Positions 26,641-36,177 of a stretch of DNA of 64,000 nucleotides are shown one piece after another. The stretch comes from Jiangella sp. DSM 45060 (lineage in GTDB: Bacteria > Actinomycetota > Actinomycetes > Jiangellales > Jiangellaceae): the NCBI RefSeq assembly GCF_900105175.1, contig NZ_LT629771.1, positions 4,916,501 to 4,980,500 on the forward strand. Reading direction: 5' to 3'. The position numbers were made by a program, and so were the translations under genes. Position 1 is the stretch's first letter, and each line of letters begins with the position of its first letter. The notes beneath the pieces were generated by a model. That model did no database searches and was not told the origin of the DNA. It saw only the letters and a program-made list of their open reading frames with translations.

Positions 26641-27603
26641 ATGTTCCGACTCATCACACGGCGACTCGCCATCTCCGCCGTGCTGCTCTTCGTCATCTCG
26701 CTTCTGACGTTCATCCTGCAGTCCCTCGCACCCGGTGACGTGGCCGAGACCATCCTCGGATCCGGCTCCGGCAGCGTCGGGCGCAGCTACTCCGAGGAGC
26801 AGTACCTGCAGCTGCGTCATGAACTCGGGCTGGATCAGCCCTTGCTGGTTCAGTACTGGAACTGGCTCACCAGCGCGGTTACCGGGGACCTCGGCACGTC
26901 ACCGGTCAGTGGCCTCGACGTCACCGCGGCGATCAGCAGCCGGCTACCGGTCACGCTGTCGCTGGTCGCGCTCGGAACCCTCGCCACCGCCATCGTCGGG
27001 GTGGGGCTCGGCGTGGTCAGCGCCGTCCGCGGCGGGCGGCTGGGCCGGGCCGTGGACGTCCTGTCGCTGCTCGGATCCGCGTTGCCGAACTTCTGGCTGG
27101 CCCTGCTGTTCATGGCCCTCTTCGCGGTCACACTCGGTCTGCTGCCCGCGACGGGCTTCGTGTCGTTCACCGATTCGCCGCAGGGCTGGGCGGAGAGCCT
27201 GGTCCTGCCCGTGACCACGCTGGTCGTCGCCGGCGCGGCCACCTTCGCCAAGCAGACACGCGACTCCATGCTCACCGCGCTGACGCATGACTCCGTGCGG
27301 ATGCTGCGCGCCAACGGCGCATCAGAAGTGTCGATCGTGTGGCGGCACGCGCTACGCAACGCCGCCATCCCGGTGGTGACGCTCGTCGGATTGGTGTTCA
27401 TCGGCCTGTTCAGCGGCGCGGTCTTCATCGAGAACGTATTCGCCCTTCCCGGCATCGGGCGGCTGGCAGTCCAGGCCAGCAACCAACACGACCTGCCCGT
27501 CATGCAAGGAGTCGTGGTCGTACTCACCCTGGTGGTGATCGTCACGAACCTGGTGGTCGACCTGACCTACGGCTGGCTCAACCCGAAGGTGCGTACGCCA
27601 TGA
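26641..27603 (+). CDS. ABC transporter permease (DppB type)
   Basis: A 320-residue membrane protein with six predicted helices. It starts at ATG 26641 behind AAGGAGG and reads MFRLITRRLAISAVLLFVISLLTFILQSLAPGD, the standard DppB/OppB first helix and periplasmic loop. The EAA-type cytoplasmic loop is in RMLRANGASEVSIVWRHALRNAAIPV, which contacts the ATPase subunit. The LFSGAVFIENVFALPGIGRL block near the end is typical. It overlaps the next gene by ATGA. Confidence 0.94.
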   Translation: MFRLITRRLAISAVLLFVISLLTFILQSLAPGDVAETILGSGSGSVGRSYSEEQYLQLRHELGLDQPLLVQYWNWLTSAVTGDLGTSPVSGLDVTAAISSRLPVTLSLVALGTLATAIVGVGLGVVSAVRGGRLGRAVDVLSLLGSALPNFWLALLFMALFAVTLGLLPATGFVSFTDSPQGWAESLVLPVTTLVVAGAATFAKQTRDSMLTALTHDSVRMLRANGASEVSIVWRHALRNAAIPVVTLVGLVFIGLFSGAVFIENVFALPGIGRLAVQASNQHDLPVMQGVVVVLTLVVIVTNLVVDLTYGWLNPKVRTP

Positions 27604-29594
27604 CGACCACCACATCGACCACGCAGCAACCCACCGATCCGACCAGTCCGAAGACAACGCCACACGCCGCAAGCCAAGCTGGCGGCGATTCGCCCCGTTC
27701 CGCCCGGCGGGCGTGGAGGTCGGCGCTCAGCCGCCCACTGGCAGTCATGTCGCTCGCCTACCTCGTGCTGCTCGTCGTCGCCGCGATCGCCGCACCGGCC
27801 GTCGCGCCGTTCGACCCGGCCGATCTGGACTTGGACAGTGTGCTGGCCGGGCCATCCGCCGAGCACCTCCTCGGCACCGACGCGTTGGGCCGAGATGTCC
27901 TCAGCCGGCTGATCTACGGCGGCCGGATCAGTCTCCTCAACGCGGCCATCGCCGCGGTGACCTTCCTCGTGGTCGGCCTGGTCGGCGGCCTCGCGGCCGG
28001 TTTCTACCGCGGCTGGGTCGACCGCGCGATCTCCGGGGTCGTGGACATCATGATCGCGATTCCCGGACTCATCATCCTGCTGGTCGTCCTCGCCGTGTTC
28101 GGCGGGAACATGACCGTGGCGATGGTTGCCCTCGGCGTGCTTACAGCGCCGGGCTTCGCCCGCGTCATGCGGGCCGTCACCCTCGCGGTCCGGGCCGAGC
28201 CGTACATCGCGGCCGCTCAGGTCTCCGGCCTTCCGAACAGGCGCATCATCGTCCACCACGTGATCCCCCGAGTGACCGGCCCGATCCTGGTGCAGTTCTC
28301 CCTGTTCTGCGGTGCGGCCCTGCTCGTCGACGCCGGACTGGCCTACCTCGGGTTCGGCGCTCAGCCGCCGACACCGACGTGGGGTGGCATGATCGTCGAG
28401 GCCAGCACGGTCATGCAGCAGCAGCCATGGCTGCTCGTGCCGGCCGGAGCGACCCTCGGTCTGGCGACCTTGGCGTTCGCGCTGCTCGGCGACGCGGTCC
28501 GCGACGCGACGGAAGAACGCACCGGCCGCACCGCCTTCAGGTCGCGGCGAGCACATGCCGTGGCGAACCGCGCACGGGTCTCCTCGCCCGCCGGTGACGA
28601 GCCAGCGCCGACAGCCTTGCTCAGACTGCGCCACGTGTCGATCGCGCTGCCAGTCAATGGAGCGCTCACCACCGTGGTGGACGACGTCAACCTCGACGTC
28701 GAGGCCGGCGAGACTGTCGGACTGGTTGGCGAATCGGGATGCGGCAAATCGATCACCGCGAGCGCGGTGCTGGGTCTGCTGCCCGCCGGCGCACAAATCA
28801 CCACGGGGCAGATCTGGTTCGACGGAACCGACCTCACGTCGGCACAGCCTCGGACCATCCAGAAGCTACGTGGTTCGCGCATCGCGATGATCGCCCAAGA
28901 CCCGATCTCCAGCCTCGACCCCGTGTTCTCCGTCGGTCAACAGGTCAGCGAGCTAGTGCGCCGGCATCACGGCGGATCCCGCGCGGCGGCGCGCGCGCAC
29001 ACTCTCGAGCTGCTGGCGAGCGTCAGTCTGCGCGATCCCGACCGGGTCGCGCGCCGTTACCCCCACGAGCTCTCCGGCGGCATGGCCCAGCGGGTCGCCC
29101 TCGCCATGGCACTCGCGGGGGACCCGGATCTGCTCATCGCCGATGAGCCCACCACCGCTCTGGACGTCACCGTCCAAGCCGAGATCCTCGAACTGTTGCA
29201 GCGGCTGCAACGCGAGCGCGGGATGGCTGTGCTGCTCATCACGCACGACTGGGGCGTGGTCGGGACGGCCTGCCACCGGGCGAACGTCATGTACGCCGGG
29301 CAGGTGGTCGAGACCTGCGACGTCGCATCCATGTTCAGGTCGCCATCGCACCCCTACACCGTCGGCCTGCTTCAGTCCACGCCGCATCAGGCGACTCCGC
29401 TGGAACACCTACGGGCGGTTCCAGGCGCCGTACCCGCGCCGGGCGCCTGGCCGGCCGGTTGCCATTTCGCACCTCGATGCGCGCTCGCCGCCGCGGATTG
29501 CGGCGCCGCCCCCATCGCCATGGCCGAGGCCGCACCGAAACACCTCACCCGCTGTCTCCACCATGATCAGATCGCACGCCTGGAGGCCCCGTGA
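27600..29594 (+). CDS. Fused ABC permease-ATPase (DppC-DppD)
   Basis: A 664-residue protein that joins two usually separate subunits. Residues about 45-305 form the DppC permease ([22 protein letters not shown], then the EAA loop around [22 protein letters not shown]). After a linker of about 40 residues, residues about 345-664 form an ATPase with Walker A GESGCGKS, a Q-loop in [19 protein letters not shown], signature LSGGMAQR, Walker [13 protein letters not shown] and an H-loop in LLITHDWG. The C-terminus has the Cys-rich oligopeptide-ATPase tail ([15 protein letters not shown]). The tight fusion fixes one permease to one ATPase. No frame break is seen at the junction. Confidence 0.93.
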   Translation: MTTTTSTTQQPTDPTSPKTTPHAASQAGGDSPRSARRAWRSALSRPLAVMSLAYLVLLVVAAIAAPAVAPFDPADLDLDSVLAGPSAEHLLGTDALGRDVLSRLIYGGRISLLNAAIAAVTFLVVGLVGGLAAGFYRGWVDRAISGVVDIMIAIPGLIILLVVLAVFGGNMTVAMVALGVLTAPGFARVMRAVTLAVRAEPYIAAAQVSGLPNRRIIVHHVIPRVTGPILVQFSLFCGAALLVDAGLAYLGFGAQPPTPTWGGMIVEASTVMQQQPWLLVPAGATLGLATLAFALLGDAVRDATEERTGRTAFRSRRAHAVANRARVSSPAGDEPAPTALLRLRHVSIALPVNGALTTVVDDVNLDVEAGETVGLVGESGCGKSITASAVLGLLPAGAQITTGQIWFDGTDLTSAQPRTIQKLRGSRIAMIAQDPISSLDPVFSVGQQVSELVRRHHGGSRAAARAHTLELLASVSLRDPDRVARRYPHELSGGMAQRVALAMALAGDPDLLIADEPTTALDVTVQAEILELLQRLQRERGMAVLLITHDWGVVGTACHRANVMYAGQVVETCDVASMFRSPSHPYTVGLLQSTPHQATPLEHLRAVPGAVPAPGAWPAGCHFAPRCALAAADCGAAPIAMAEAAPKHLTRCLHHDQIARLEAP

Positions 29595-30391
29595 CCGAGC
29601 CGCTTTTGGAGGTCAGAGACCTGATCGTGGATTATCCCGGGCGACGCCGGGGCGACTCTCGGGTCCGCGCGGTTGACCACGTCAGTCTGCACGTCAGCAC
29701 GGGTGAGACCCTCGGGCTGGTGGGCGAGTCCGGCTCGGGCAAGTCGACGATCGGCAACGCCATCCTCGGACTCGTCGCGCCGACGGGCGGGAGCGTCCTC
29801 TTCGAGGGTCGTGACATCACCCAAGCCTCCGCCCGCCAGCGCCGGGAACTGAGCGGGCACATCCAGGTGATCTTCCAAGACCCGTACGGCTCCCTCAACC
29901 CGTCCCGCACCATCGGACACACCCTCACCGAGCCGTTGCGCGTCGTGCACGGACTTCGCCGAGCCGCCGCCGAGTCCCGTGTCGCCGACGGCCTGGCCAG
30001 AGTCGGTATGCCCCCGGACACTGTCCGCCGCTACCCGGCCGAGTTCTCCGGCGGGCAGCGACAACGCATCGCCATCGCCCGCGCCATCATCCACCAACCC
30101 CAGATCATCGTCTGTGACGAGCCGACCAGCGCGCTAGACCTGTCCATCCAGGCGCAGATCCTGAACCTACTGCTCGATCTTCAGCAGCAACTCCACCTCA
30201 GCTACCTGCTCATCTCCCACGACATCGACGTCGTCCGCCACATGTCGCACCGAACCGCGGTGCTCCTGAAAGGCGGCATCGTGGAGCAAGGGCCGACTGT
30301 ACAGGTCACCGGCGATCCCAGCCATGACTACACCCGCGCTCTTCTCGCCGCGGTGCCGCAGGCGTCCGTTCCGAGCGGAGCGCAGCCGTGA
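29591..30391 (+). CDS. ABC transporter ATPase (DppF type)
   Basis: A 266-residue ATPase that starts at GTG 29591, overlapping the previous stop. It has Walker A GESGSGKST, a Q-loop in IQVIFQDPYGSLNPS, signature FSGGQRQR, Walker B IIVCDEPTSALD and the H-loop LLISHDIDVVRHM. It is short for DppF because the Cys-rich C-terminal tail is absent (usual length about 320). It should pair with the ATPase part of the fused subunit to power uptake. It overlaps the M23/PKD gene by GTGA. Confidence 0.94.
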   Translation: MTEPLLEVRDLIVDYPGRRRGDSRVRAVDHVSLHVSTGETLGLVGESGSGKSTIGNAILGLVAPTGGSVLFEGRDITQASARQRRELSGHIQVIFQDPYGSLNPSRTIGHTLTEPLRVVHGLRRAAAESRVADGLARVGMPPDTVRRYPAEFSGGQRQRIAIARAIIHQPQIIVCDEPTSALDLSIQAQILNLLLDLQQQLHLSYLLISHDIDVVRHMSHRTAVLLKGGIVEQGPTVQVTGDPSHDYTRALLAAVPQASVPSGAQP

Positions 30392-31758
30392 GCGCGCGTC
30401 AGGTCCTCGTCAACGGACCCTGGCCGAGCCAGTTCGACCTGAACGTCGGTGAGGCCGCCCGCCTGCACGCACCCGAGGGGGATGTGGTCGTCACGCTCCG
30501 GGCCGTAGGCCACGACACCGAGCCGGACTTCTGGACCGGAGTCTCCCCGAACAACGCAATCTATGTCGCCGCCGACGTGAGGGTCGAGATCGACGGTGAA
30601 CCCATGACGCTCACCTGCCGACCGGGGGAACGACCGACCACCATCGGCCAAGTGCGGCTCTACGTCGAGACGACCCGAGATTGGGCGCGATCGCCGAGCC
30701 AATTCCGACCGATCAGCGGTGTCGACCAGGCTGTCCGATTCTCCGCCGCGCCAGCCGACGCTACGTGGGGTCCAGGCGACCTCGTGTTCCCGATCGGCAA
30801 CTACCGATGGCGCAGCAGCACCTACCAGAACACCTGGGGAGCCCAGGTCCCGTTCAACACCTACTACTACCACCGCGGCGAGGACCTCGGCGCCGTTCCC
30901 GACCGGCTTCCAGTACTTGCTGTCGCTGATGCCACCGTCCGGAAGTCACCCGAGCCCGGGCAGCCAGTTGACAGCAACTACGTGCTCCTGGACGTCGGGC
31001 ACGGAGTCGCCGTTCGATACGCGCACATGAACATCGACACGATCCGGCCCCACATACGGCCGCACCAACGCCTGGACCGTGGCTCGCCCATCGGGCTCAC
31101 CGGCCAGACCTGCGACGGGTCCAAGTCCCAGCACGACGACCCCCATCTGCACGTCGACGTCTTCCGCGGCGGCAGCCCCATCAGCCCGTACCCGATGTAT
31201 CTCGAGTCGTACTTCCGCACCTACACCGACACGGTCCTCGCCATGGCCGGCGGGTTCGGCTACACACTCACGGGCCACACCTATCGCCTCGACGGCACCC
31301 GCTCCGTCGCCCGGCCCGGCACCGCCATCGTCGACTACGAGTGGCATTTGCACGACGGGCAAGTCGTCCATGGCCCGATCACCAACGTGGTGTACGGCAA
31401 GCCCGGATACTTCGCCGAGGAACTGGTCGTACGGACGGCCGACGGCGGCGAGGATCGCGACGCGATCTCCGTCGTCGTCTACGAGCCCACCGTGCGCAGC
31501 GACGTACCCCGCGGCTGGGTCCACTACAGCCCGCCCCGTGCCATTCACCCGGGGACGCCGGTGGAGTTCTGGAGCCGACTACGAGACGTCGTCGGCACCG
31601 CCATCGAGTTCGGCGACGGCACGACGGCCGACATCGCACCCAACGGCGGGATCACCCACTCCTACGACCGAGCCGGCCTCTACGTCGCCACCGTCCACGG
31701 TGTCGGCCTGCGAGGTGAACACGTCAGCCTCAAGGTGCGGGTCCGTGTGGAGAGTTAG
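30388..31758 (+). CDS. M23-family metallopeptidase-like protein with two PKD-like domains
   Basis: A 456-residue protein starting at GTG 30388 in the overlap with the ATPase gene. Residues about 140-275 form a LytM/M23 unit: YYYHRGEDLGA supplies the first His and Asp ligands, and HLHVDVFRGG the final HxH. Residues about 290-370 and 375-455 look like two PKD-like beta-sandwiches (AIVDYEWHLHDG, then AIEFGDGTTADI with THSYDRAGLYVATV). I see no signal peptide or membrane segment, which is odd for a peptidoglycan hydrolase. Being the last gene of a rhamnosidase-importer operon, it might process an imported conjugate or be exported by an unrecognised route. The fold is firm and the role open. Confidence 0.82.
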   Translation: MSARQVLVNGPWPSQFDLNVGEAARLHAPEGDVVVTLRAVGHDTEPDFWTGVSPNNAIYVAADVRVEIDGEPMTLTCRPGERPTTIGQVRLYVETTRDWARSPSQFRPISGVDQAVRFSAAPADATWGPGDLVFPIGNYRWRSSTYQNTWGAQVPFNTYYYHRGEDLGAVPDRLPVLAVADATVRKSPEPGQPVDSNYVLLDVGHGVAVRYAHMNIDTIRPHIRPHQRLDRGSPIGLTGQTCDGSKSQHDDPHLHVDVFRGGSPISPYPMYLESYFRTYTDTVLAMAGGFGYTLTGHTYRLDGTRSVARPGTAIVDYEWHLHDGQVVHGPITNVVYGKPGYFAEELVVRTADGGEDRDAISVVVYEPTVRSDVPRGWVHYSPPRAIHPGTPVEFWSRLRDVVGTAIEFGDGTTADIAPNGGITHSYDRAGLYVATVHGVGLRGEHVSLKVRVRVES

Positions 31759-33560
31759 TCCAGCAGCAACTCGGGCTCGTACAGGTCCAGCCAATGGTGA
31801 AGGTCCAGCACCTTGTCCAGGCCGAAACGCAGACTCAACGAGTCCCGCGGTATCTCCGCATCGACCGCCCACTCCACCCACGCCGGATCCACGATGTCGA
31901 AGACAGGGCTGTCCGGCTGCGCCAAGATCTCCTCCGCTTGGTCCTGTAATGCTGATGTGTAGCCCGGGTCCTCCATGAACGGATACCCGCTCTTGCGGCG
32001 CTGTGCCACCGAGGGCGGTATGACGTCCAGCGCTGCGTGCCGCAAGACGCTCTTCTCCCTTCCGTCGAAGGTCTTCAGCGACCACGGCACGTTGTACATG
32101 TACTCGACCAGGTTGTGATCGCAGAAGGGCACCCGCACGTTCAGGCCCGTCGCGCGGGCGATCCTGTCACGGCGTTCCAACACCGTCCGCATGTGCCAGC
32201 CCAGGTCCAGGTAGCACATCTCCCGCATGCGCCTCTCCACGTTGTCCGCGTCGGGAAGGTGTTCAATCTCCGCCACCGCCTGCTGGTATTGGTCGGTCAT
32301 CGCTGTCGGGAGGTCCAGAGCCTTGCGCAGCTGCGGGTGAAGTGGTTCCGACCAGAACTCGACCAGTTTCGCTTCCTGCCATGGGATCACCCGGGCGGCG
32401 AAGGCGCGCTGTTCCAGGGATGGATGGAAGCCGAAGAGTGCATCGGAGCCGTCTCCGGACAGTGCCGTCCCGAACGTCTGGCCAATGTGGTTGAAGGCCA
32501 GATAGAGCGAAGCATCGGCGTCGCCCCATCCGACGGGGCCGCCGCGAGCCATGATCACTCTGCGGCGCAGGTCGGGATCGGAGAGGTCACTGCATGTGTA
32601 GGCGAGCTGGTGATGTTCAGAACCCACAAGCCGCGCCACAGCTCTAGCGAACGGCGCGTCCGCAGTCTCGGTGCCGGTGTTGGCATGTTCCACGGAGTAC
32701 GTGTGGACGGGCTTCTCACCTTCCAGCTGGCGAGCTGCGAGCCCGGTCATCGCGCTCGAATCCAGCCCGCCTGAGAGAAGTGCGCACGGTGCCACGTCCG
32801 ACAGCTGTTGGCGCAGGATGCTGTTGAGGCGTCCGCGGACGTAGGTGACCGTGTCCTCCCAACCGTCGGAGTGTGGACGTGCGGTCAGCCGCCAGTAAAT
32901 GTGCGAGCGAATCCGATCAGACGTAACGGTCACGATTCCCCCGGGCTCGACCTGCGTGAGGCCCTTCCAAGGTGAGGTGCTACGAGACGTCGTGAAGGTG
33001 AACATGTCGCGCATCGACTCGATGTCAACTTGGCGAGGGACGCTACCGTTCGCGAAGAGATCTGCAGGGTCCGAACCGAACACCACGCCGTCCCTCAACC
33101 GGCCGTAGTAGAGGGGTTCGACGCCCAGGCGATCCCTTACCAGAGTCAGTCGCCGACACCGCTCGTCCCAAACCACGACAGCGAACACACCATCCAAGTG
33201 GTCAGGCATCCCGTCGGCCCATTCCAGGTAGCTGTATAGAAGGAGCTCGGCGTCGTTGTCGGCCTTCACAGGATGCCCACGCCGTCGAAGCGTCGCTGCC
33301 AGCTCGGTCCGGTTGTAGATCTCCCCGCTCATTCCCACGGTGACCACGCCCGTCGTCGTGCTGATCGACGCGAGTCGGCCGGTTGGTTCGTCCCCGGCTC
33401 TTGGAGCCGGCCGCTGTACTGCGAGTGCCAGCGGCGGCGTCACCATTGCCTCGACGGAGTCATCTACCGAGCCGAACAGGCCACTGACCATGCGAGAGAA
33501 CGTTGATCGCTCATCGGTCAGGTCGACGCCGTGTGAATACCATCCAACGACACTTCCCAT
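31755..33560 (-). CDS. Asparagine-synthetase-like amidotransferase without glutaminase cysteine
   Basis: A 601-residue protein of the AsnB fold. ATG 33560 is preceded by GGAG. The N-terminal class II glutaminase-like domain is complete in outline (SGEIYNRTELAATLRRRGH, LVRDRLGVEPLYYG), but the catalytic Cys2 is absent: the protein starts MGSVVGW rather than MCGI. The Asn of the NGEIYN motif is also Ser. The synthetase domain keeps the PP-loop LSGGLDSSAMTGLAA, SGDGSDALFGFHP and VRVPFCDHNLVEYMYNVP. Such proteins can use free ammonia, or make amide or isopeptide bonds in natural-product and sugar pathways (beta-lactam synthetase and lasso cyclases also lack the Cys). No partner peptide or maturase gene is visible nearby. 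Confidence 0.87.
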   Translation of the reverse strand: MGSVVGWYSHGVDLTDERSTFSRMVSGLFGSVDDSVEAMVTPPLALAVQRPAPRAGDEPTGRLASISTTTGVVTVGMSGEIYNRTELAATLRRRGHPVKADNDAELLLYSYLEWADGMPDHLDGVFAVVVWDERCRRLTLVRDRLGVEPLYYGRLRDGVVFGSDPADLFANGSVPRQVDIESMRDMFTFTTSRSTSPWKGLTQVEPGGIVTVTSDRIRSHIYWRLTARPHSDGWEDTVTYVRGRLNSILRQQLSDVAPCALLSGGLDSSAMTGLAARQLEGEKPVHTYSVEHANTGTETADAPFARAVARLVGSEHHQLAYTCSDLSDPDLRRRVIMARGGPVGWGDADASLYLAFNHIGQTFGTALSGDGSDALFGFHPSLEQRAFAARVIPWQEAKLVEFWSEPLHPQLRKALDLPTAMTDQYQQAVAEIEHLPDADNVERRMREMCYLDLGWHMRTVLERRDRIARATGLNVRVPFCDHNLVEYMYNVPWSLKTFDGREKSVLRHAALDVIPPSVAQRRKSGYPFMEDPGYTSALQDQAEEILAQPDSPVFDIVDPAWVEWAVDAEIPRDSLSLRFGLDKVLDLHHWLDLYEPELLLD

Positions 33561-33896
33561 GGTCGTCTCCGTGAGGCTGGCTTCGTTTCACCTCAGCGTC
33601 GGGCACGCGCTGAAGTAGCGGGAGAGGGCCTTTTACACCGCTGGCCTTGTAGGCGAAGCGTGACCTGCGGAGCCTCCTCCTAGTGGCCGCCCCAGGCCTT
33701 CAGCGTCGGCCGGATGCCAGTGCTCCGCCAGAAACGCAACATCTGAGCCGAGGACCGCGAGCGCCCACGGATGTCCAGTTGCCGACACACGACGCAACCA
33801 AGACGCCTACCGGCTCGAGGCATCGCAGCACCTGAAGCTGGGGGAGGGCTTCCGATGTCGGGCCGGTGATGGCCCGATCGGTGGACGGCGCCTGGC
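33561..33896. other. 336-bp stretch upstream of the AsnB-like gene
   Basis: Expected to hold the promoter of the AsnB-like gene. A very short minus-strand frame (ATG about 33742, ending in a GGH and TAG just before a GAGGAGG at about 33673) is too short and lacks the features of a RiPP precursor. No other gene is supported. Confidence 0.3.
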
Positions 33897-34226
33897 TCAG
33901 GAGGGCGGCTTGCTCCTGATGGCTGGTTGAACCCGACGAAGGTAGTCCGACGCATCGTCAGGTTCCCGCTCAAGAGCGATCCGACGAATCTCGGGGTCAT
34001 CGATCACCAGGGCGAGCTCCAAGCCGGTCGGCCCCACATGCATGCTCTGGCCAAGGCGAACGCCATGCCGCACAGCCCGCTCCGCAGCCCTGGCCACCAG
34101 CGGTCGAAACCGCTCCTCGTCGAAAGTCAGCCCCATCGTCGTGGACCACAAGTTGATCTCCGCCGTCGCTCGGCTGTCCGTGGCGCCGTCGTGGTCCACA
34201 CCCCCGACAGGAGAGGTCATGTCCAT
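33897..34226 (-). CDS. Hypothetical protein
   Basis: A 109-residue frame from ATG 34226. The central part (LTFDEERFRPLVARAAERAVRHG, then LELALVIDDPEIRRIALE) has the charge pattern and third-position GC of an actinobacterial protein and looks helical. The first 30 residues and the end look less protein-like. No clear ribosome site precedes the start, and I do not recognise a family. It may be a genuine small gene or a remnant, since neighbouring small genes in this part of the island are broken. Confidence 0.4.
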   Translation of the reverse strand: MDMTSPVGGVDHDGATDSRATAEINLWSTTMGLTFDEERFRPLVARAAERAVRHGVRLGQSMHVGPTGLELALVIDDPEIRRIALEREPDDASDYLRRVQPAIRSKPPS

Positions 34227-34745
34227 GTCTTATCTGAGATCGGCGAAGTGGTCACGGTCATCACAGTGACGGCCCATCGTCAGCAAATGTGTGGCGAACG
34301 CGTATGAGTCGGGCCCGCACGCCCGAATTGGCGAAATAATGAATCAGATGTTTCATTAAATGGTACCCCCGCAACTCCAGCACCAGGAGCCTGGACGGCC
34401 GGCGGCGAGCTCTACGCACCGACCAGCCGTGCGACTGACACGCGCTCACCGGATCGGCGACAGGACCACCACCCGCAGCGTCCCGTCATCGGTCTACTAG
34501 AAGTCGGCGACGGCGAGACGGTGCGCCTCCAGGTCGTTTCATTGTACGAAATATTAATATCAAAAACCTGACTATCTTGCATGGCGCGCGTAGCTTGCTC
34601 ACAAGCGCTGGCCCCGGACACCGCTCTCCAGACGAGCGTTCCCCTGCCCCAGGGGCCCGCGTGGCCTGGCCCGGCGTGAGCGCTGCGGAGCCATACCGGG
34701 CCAGGCAACCTGATTTGCTCGTGAGTCGTCATCTGACGCAGCACA
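34227..34745. other. AT-richer island segment with no supported gene
   Basis: About 520 bp. The part around 34320-34370 and 34530-34580 contains runs such as ATTAAATGG and AAATATTAATATCAAAAA, far below the GC content of the rest of the window, consistent with foreign or non-coding DNA. Short minus-strand frames resemble gene ends but are interrupted. No motif is recognised. Confidence 0.4.
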
Positions 34746-34905
34746 TGAACACGGAGGACCCGCCCAGACGGGCACCAGCTGGCCGGTCCACCCTTGCGGC
34801 GACGACTGCAAGCACATCACCTGCTTGCTAGATCACTACAGAATCAAGATCGTCGGCTCGACGCGGACGCTGCAGAGCGACGCTGAAGGGGAACCCGAAC
34901 GATGA
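34746..34905 (+). pseudogene. Small Cys-rich protein gene, frameshifted
   Basis: An ATG at 34746 (MNTEDPP) begins a frame that soon loses sense. A second frame from about 34762 reads TGTSWPVHPCGDDCKHITCL and on to LDHYRIK, ending at a TGA that overlaps the ATG of the next gene as ATGA. The CxxxC-x4-C spacing with nearby His suggests a small zinc-binding protein. The 4-bp overlap implies that the two frames were once a single coupled gene that has since suffered a frameshift. The second frame has no start codon of its own. Confidence 0.5.
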
Positions 34906-35334
34906 GCAACGGCGACGACGGCGACGAGATGACCGACCACCCCGTGTGGGAGATCGGCCAGGCGGTCTACCTCGCCGATCTCCACCAACCCTGGACCATC
35001 GACCGCCTTTACGTCGACCAGGTCCGCTACGTGAGGCTGACCCGCCCCACGAGCTACGGGCGACGGAGTCGCGGCGGAACCGCGACGACATCCTGCGACG
35101 CCACCATGAAGTCATCCGGCGGCGGCTGGACCGCGACATCAAAGCTAACCTCGGATCCACCTTCGCGGCCTCCGAGTCGAGCGCGACATCACCCAGCACG
35201 AGCTGGCACCTCTGACAAGCATGCACCACACGATGCTCGGCCACATCGAAGCAGGAGGCCGCAACATCAACCTCCGCCAGCTCGACGAGTTGGCCGTCGC
35301 GCTCGGCGTGCGCCCGGGCGATCTGTTCGGCTGA
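34902..35334 (+). pseudogene. Degenerate XRE-type regulator gene, two frameshifts
   Basis: ATG 34902 has a good AAGGGG ribosome site and reads MSNGDDGDEMTDHPVWEIGQ and on to YVRLTRP. Near 35046 the sense moves to another frame (HELRATESRRNRDDILRRHH, then IKANLGSTF). Near 35165 it moves again to GLRVERDITQHELAPL, GHIEAGGRNINLRQLDELA and VALGVRPGDLFG, ending at 35334. The last part is clearly the end of a Cro/C1 helix-turn-helix. Three frames in one direction, each protein-like, indicate a decayed gene rather than three genes. Confidence 0.6.
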
Positions 35335-36177
35335 CAATCATCGGCACCACCGCGACCTGGCATGAAGCGTGCCGCGCGGCCACCCAAGGACTCAGCCGTC
35401 CGCGAGGGCAACGGGGCGTCGCAGGCTCAGCGATGCTCTCGCCGATCCCGGATACAGCGACCTGCTCTCCGCACCGGGCAACCCAAGCTGCGACGAGTTC
35501 CACGTCGCCGGCAAGCATCGTTCGGCGTCGGGTCGCCAGATCGTCCACGCGACTCGCCCAGATCCGTTACCAGGTCCGCGCGAGGGGGATCAACCTACGT
35601 CGGGCGCGCACGACCAGTGGCTGCTCGGTCCGCAGAGAGTCGACAAGACGTCCAGGCGCTACCAACATCAACCAACAACCACCGTCTGCGATTGCGTTGG
35701 TCAGAGCGGCAATCGCGACGGCGGCGCTGGTCCGCGGGTTGCCTGGATCGCCCTGTCAAGGCGGAGGTATTCCCTCACGGTCGCCGCCCGTGGCCGCATC
35801 CAGCCCGGTCAGAGCCAACGGACAGCTTGTAGTCCCCTGCCCACCGAACCCAGCTGCATCCATGGACGCCGCCTCGCCTGCTTCGGTGGGCTACAGCGAG
35901 GCCGGCTCGCTAGCCCATGCAGGCTCGTCCATGCGGACGAGCTGGCCTACCAGCCGTCGGTCTCCGCGGCCTGATCACGATGTTCATCGTCGGTAAGCCC
36001 CTGGATGCGGCGCGGAGCCGAGCGGAGGCTGCGGTTCCGCCGTCGGTGAGGCTTGATCAACTACGACCACAATACGTCCGATGGTTTCCATCGACAGCCA
36101 TCGCAGCACACCTCGAGAGGCGCTGGTCAGCAGCGTTCCCGACCGCAACCAACACCTCAGACGGCGCGAGCACGAAT
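35335..36177. other. 843-bp island right end, no gene recognised
   Basis: Runs from the XRE remnant to the right attachment repeat. Open frames exist on both strands, but none carries a known motif, a good ribosome site or consistent codon bias. It is probably eroded coding DNA. An integrase or excisionase could have stood here, but no tyrosine-recombinase motif can be read. The 12-mer shared with the left end is at 36062-36073. Confidence 0.4.

Noticed and set aside
33680-34000. Possible lasso or other RiPP precursor upstream of the AsnB-like gene
   Set aside because: The short frame ending KAWGGH lacks a leader pattern, a ring-closing Asp/Glu at position 7-9, and any maturase gene nearby.
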